The position numbers and the translations under genes are program-made. The notes under the pieces were generated by a model, which saw only the letters and a list, made by a program, of their open reading frames with translations, ran no database searches and was not told the DNA's origin. Source: Haloferax marinisediminis (lineage in GTDB: Archaea > Halobacteriota > Halobacteria > Halobacteriales > Haloferacaceae). Taken from it: 64,000 nucleotides of DNA. This document shows positions 61,969 to 64,000 of the stretch, piece by piece. The stretch lies in NCBI RefSeq assembly GCF_009674585.1, contig NZ_WKJP01000001.1:2724701-2788700 (forward strand). The letters are read 5' to 3'. The first letter of the stretch is position 1, and every line of letters starts with the position of its first letter.

Positions 61969-62576
61969 CGGACGAGAGAGCATCGACCGACGACGGGCAA
62001 TCGGCCGACGAGAGACCGGCGAACGAAGACAAACAATCGACCGCCGAGAGAACGTCGAGAGACGAAATCGGGCCGGGTCACCCCGGCACGGTCGCATCCG
62101 GTGTCGATGCGGCCACCCCAGTCGACACCGCGCTCCTCCTCGACGTGATGCTCGGCAAACTCGCCACCTACCTGCGGATGTGCGGGTACGACACCGTCTA
62201 CGCGATGGATGGGGAGACAGGTGACCCTGGCGACGAGCATCTTCTCGCCCGCGCCGACAACGAAGACCGGGTCCTCCTCACCCGGGACGTCTCACTCGCC
62301 GAACAGGCATCTCGGAGTGTGCTCATCGCGGGGCGAACACCACTCGACCAACTTCGAGAACTCGAATCGGTCGGGTTCAGTATCGCACTCGGAGAGCAGC
62401 CAGCCCGGTGTGGCGCTTGCAACGGACTGGTCGAACCGCTCGCCGACGGGGACCCAGTTCCGGACTACGCTCCAGACCCGGCTGAGAAGACACTCTGGCG
62501 GTGTCGTGACTGCGGACAAGTGTTCTGGAAGGGGAGTCACTGGCGTGACGTCGAATCACGGCTGAACGAATCCTAA
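61965..62576 (+). CDS. Mut7-C RNase-domain protein
   Basis: A 203-residue protein if started at TTG 61965, which shares bases with the polX stop (TTGA). After an acidic, Asp/Ser-rich stretch comes LLLDVMLGKLATYLRMCGYDTVY (the typical Mut7-C opening, from residue ~55). It continues with DEHLLARADNEDRVLLTRDVSLAEQA and ends in a zinc ribbon, PARCGACNGLVEPL...LWRCRDCGQVFWKGSHW. The fold is PIN-like and is expected to be an RNase. The true start could be the ATG at 62146 (MLGKLATYL); the long low-complexity extension would then be untranslated. Confidence 0.82.
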   Translation: MTDERASTDDGQSADERPANEDKQSTAERTSRDEIGPGHPGTVASGVDAATPVDTALLLDVMLGKLATYLRMCGYDTVYAMDGETGDPGDEHLLARADNEDRVLLTRDVSLAEQASRSVLIAGRTPLDQLRELESVGFSIALGEQPARCGACNGLVEPLADGDPVPDYAPDPAEKTLWRCRDCGQVFWKGSHWRDVESRLNES

Positions 62577-62609
62577 CCAGCGGAAGAGAAATCGAGGCCG
62601 ACTACTGAC

Positions 62610-63569
62610 TCAGTAGCGGCTTCGGGGGAACCACTGGTCGCACTGTTCCATGTCCTGCATCATCTCGTCGTTGGCCGCACAGTAGGGTTTGAGGCCATCA
62701 GACGTGCGGACGTATTCGAAGTACGTGCAGTTGCCACAGTAGCGGTCGCCGACCATGCTATCCTGCGGGCGGTTCGCGTCTGGGTGTTCCATCGCACCCT
62801 CGGGGGACCGACCTGCCCCAGAGCCGACAGTGTCGACGCCCTGTGGAGTCTGTGCAGACGCTGTGGGCTCTGCGACCGGTTCGAGGTCGAGTGGCGTAAT
62901 CGGTTCGGACGAGGCCCCTCCATCGGTCGCACCCGCCGTCGCACCCATCGCTGAATTGGATTGGGTGTTCGTCTGTGTCTCGACGTCCCCGTCGGGCGTT
63001 CCGCCGAGGAATCCGATGCCGCTGAGGCCGCCGCGGACGCTCTTTTCGACTTCGACGATTCGGGTTTCACCTTTCTTCGTCACCTGAACGGTCGCCGTGC
63101 CGCCGGGGTCGTTTCGCGTCTTGAAGTTGGCGACGCCGACGAACAGACACCAGAACGTCGTGATGGTGCCGAAGAAGTAGACGCCGACAGTCTCCAGCGT
63201 CAGGTCTGTGAGCCCTGCACCACAGGTCGCACCGGTCCACTGACACGGGTACGCGTGGGAAAACAGCCCGACACCGAGGACGGCGATGCTCGCACCGATG
63301 ACTGCTGCGGCCCGGGTTCGACGGCTGGCGGGGAGAACAGCGAACACGCCGAGGAAGACGGCAGGAACGCCTATTCCACCGAGGATGCCCCCGAGTTCGC
63401 GTGCTTCACCGAGTGTGGCCCCGCCCGACGTGTAGACGTCGGTCGTCGTGACCACGATGCCCGCGATGACGAGCAACGCACCGGCGAGGAACACCCCGAA
63501 CCCCAGGGACAGCCGTCGGAGACTCGGGCCACCTCGGCCACCGTGATATGCCTCCGAAAGACTGGTCAT
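62610..63569 (-). CDS. membrane protein with C-terminal cysteine-rich tail (DUF7139-type)
   Basis: A 319-residue protein. Four membrane helices occupy about residues 20-145 (GFGVFLAGALLVIAGIVV; LGGILGGIGVPAVFLGVFAVL; AAAVIGASIAVLGVGLFS; GVYFFGTITTFWCLFVGVA). A lysine-rich VTKKGETRIVEVEKSVRGG segment and a long low-complexity Gly/Thr/Pro linker follow. The tail has GDRYCGNCTYFEYVRTSDGLKPYCAANDEMMQDMEQCDQWF, a four-Cys motif fit for zinc. I believe this is DUF7139. Convergent with the Mut7-C gene. Confidence 0.82.
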   Translation of the reverse strand: MTSLSEAYHGGRGGPSLRRLSLGFGVFLAGALLVIAGIVVTTTDVYTSGGATLGEARELGGILGGIGVPAVFLGVFAVLPASRRTRAAAVIGASIAVLGVGLFSHAYPCQWTGATCGAGLTDLTLETVGVYFFGTITTFWCLFVGVANFKTRNDPGGTATVQVTKKGETRIVEVEKSVRGGLSGIGFLGGTPDGDVETQTNTQSNSAMGATAGATDGGASSEPITPLDLEPVAEPTASAQTPQGVDTVGSGAGRSPEGAMEHPDANRPQDSMVGDRYCGNCTYFEYVRTSDGLKPYCAANDEMMQDMEQCDQWFPRSRY

Positions 63570-63716
63570 AGACCAGCCTACGAAAGCGGTACCTAAAACG
63601 ATGCGTCAGACGATTGTCTACTTTTCGACACGTCGCGGGCTGTCGGTCTCGGGAGGGATTCGGGAGTCGATACGAATCTCGAAGGGATTATCATGCGCGG
63701 TGGCTAACCCTCGCCC

Positions 63717-63998
63717 ATGGCTGACGAGGAAGCAGACGAGGCGCCTGCCGTCGAACTGGGCGAAGGCGAATCCGTCGAAGGCGCACCCCTCGCGCGTGTC
63801 GCCTCTCGACTGACGTGGCCCCAAGAGAAGAGTAGCATCCTGAAGAAAGAAGGCGACGCGGTGATTCGCACGCCGAGCGGTCCCCAGACGCTCGAGGACG
63901 TCCTCGCCGACGTCGACGAGACGTACTTCGACACGCGCCAGACCTTCGTCAACGACGTGCAAGACGTCGTTGGCCGCGGTCCGGTCGCGACCGAATAA
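63717..63998 (+). CDS. DUF5789-type small conserved protein
   Basis: A 93-residue protein: acidic N-terminus (ADEEADEAPAVELGEGESVEGAP), then LARVASRLTWPQEKSSILKKEGDAVIRTPSGPQTLEDVLADVDETYF and FVNDVQDVVGRGPV. The domain (ARVASRLTWPQEKSSI...IRTPDGP..L.DVL) matches haloarchaeal DUF5789 as I remember it. A TATA-like gattatcat (63688-63696) sits about 22-28 nt upstream of the ATG, as expected for a leaderless transcript. It is complete, ending 3 nt before the window edge. Confidence 0.88.
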   Translation: MADEEADEAPAVELGEGESVEGAPLARVASRLTWPQEKSSILKKEGDAVIRTPSGPQTLEDVLADVDETYFDTRQTFVNDVQDVVGRGPVATE

Positions 63999-64000
63999 CG

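Overview
The window is chromosomal DNA of a haloarchaeon, most likely Haloferax or a close member of the Haloferacaceae. Coding GC is high with strong G/C preference at third codon positions, the proteins are rich in Asp and Glu, and many starts lie about 25-35 nt below a TATA element as expected for leaderless mRNAs. Archaeal markers include TFB, a thermosome subunit, membrane LonB, CetZ and the fused glycosyltransferase AglD. The order pyk - (seven genes) - aglD - tfb - CTAG methylase - aro/trp genes - lonB - nadM - cct3 - a 56-aa zinc finger - cetZ agrees with the Haloferax volcanii order as I remember it. I could not run a comparison. About 70 genes are called. I see no rRNA, tRNA, CRISPR array, transposase, integrase or replication-origin signature.

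Layout. 1-7.4 kb: a partial DUF5694-type gene, a LiaF-like membrane protein, methionyl-tRNA synthetase, two tandem paralogous small exported proteins, an orphan C-terminal half of cytochrome b, and pyruvate kinase. 7.5-16.2 kb: a surface protein, a nuclease-fold/membrane/Ig-like fusion, an NfeD-SPFH pair, a winged-helix protein with a Tat-like N-terminus, and aglD. 16.2-20.1 kb: a YjjX-type phosphatase, a BtuF-like protein, TFB and an orphan CTAG methyltransferase. 20.2-27.8 kb is the aromatic amino-acid block: aroD, 3-dehydroquinate synthase II, and the trpC-trpB-trpA-ADH synthase operon. A 1.1-kb stretch of lower GC without an assignable gene lies inside this block. Two O6-alkylguanine alkyltransferase relatives flank the trp operon, one with and one without the catalytic Cys.

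28-38 kb: CPBP protease and LonB, the nadM / SAM-hydrolase / TRIC-channel operon, a thermosome subunit (Cct3-like), and two regulators (HalOD1 and a Bat-type HTH). 38-47 kb: a glycosyltransferase, a methyltransferase, small zinc-finger and HTH proteins, an MBL-fold hydrolase, a YkgJ-type protein, a TRAM protein, a radical SAM enzyme, Hsp20 and an FAD oxidoreductase. 47-56 kb: DoxX, a Nudix hydrolase, a GpgS-like glycosyltransferase, an MFS transporter, a zinc-finger micro-protein, an aldo/keto reductase, a membrane-anchored DHH phosphoesterase and an SDR-type epimerase. 56-64 kb: CetZ, an AP-superfamily phosphodiesterase, a polytopic membrane protein, the DUF5788-PolX-Mut7-C cluster, a membrane protein with a Cys-rich tail and a DUF5789-type protein.

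Most of the window is core housekeeping DNA. The most promising items for follow-up are regulatory. Two TGTACA boxes sit at the trpC promoter. Perfect inverted repeats enclose the TATA elements of metG and of the Bat-type regulator. A TrmB-like site lies upstream of pyk. Protein oddities are the nuclease-fold/DUF4352-like membrane fusion, an alkyltransferase-like protein with Asp in place of the catalytic Cys, a Tat-like segment on a DNA-binding protein, and a lone cytochrome b C-terminal subunit.
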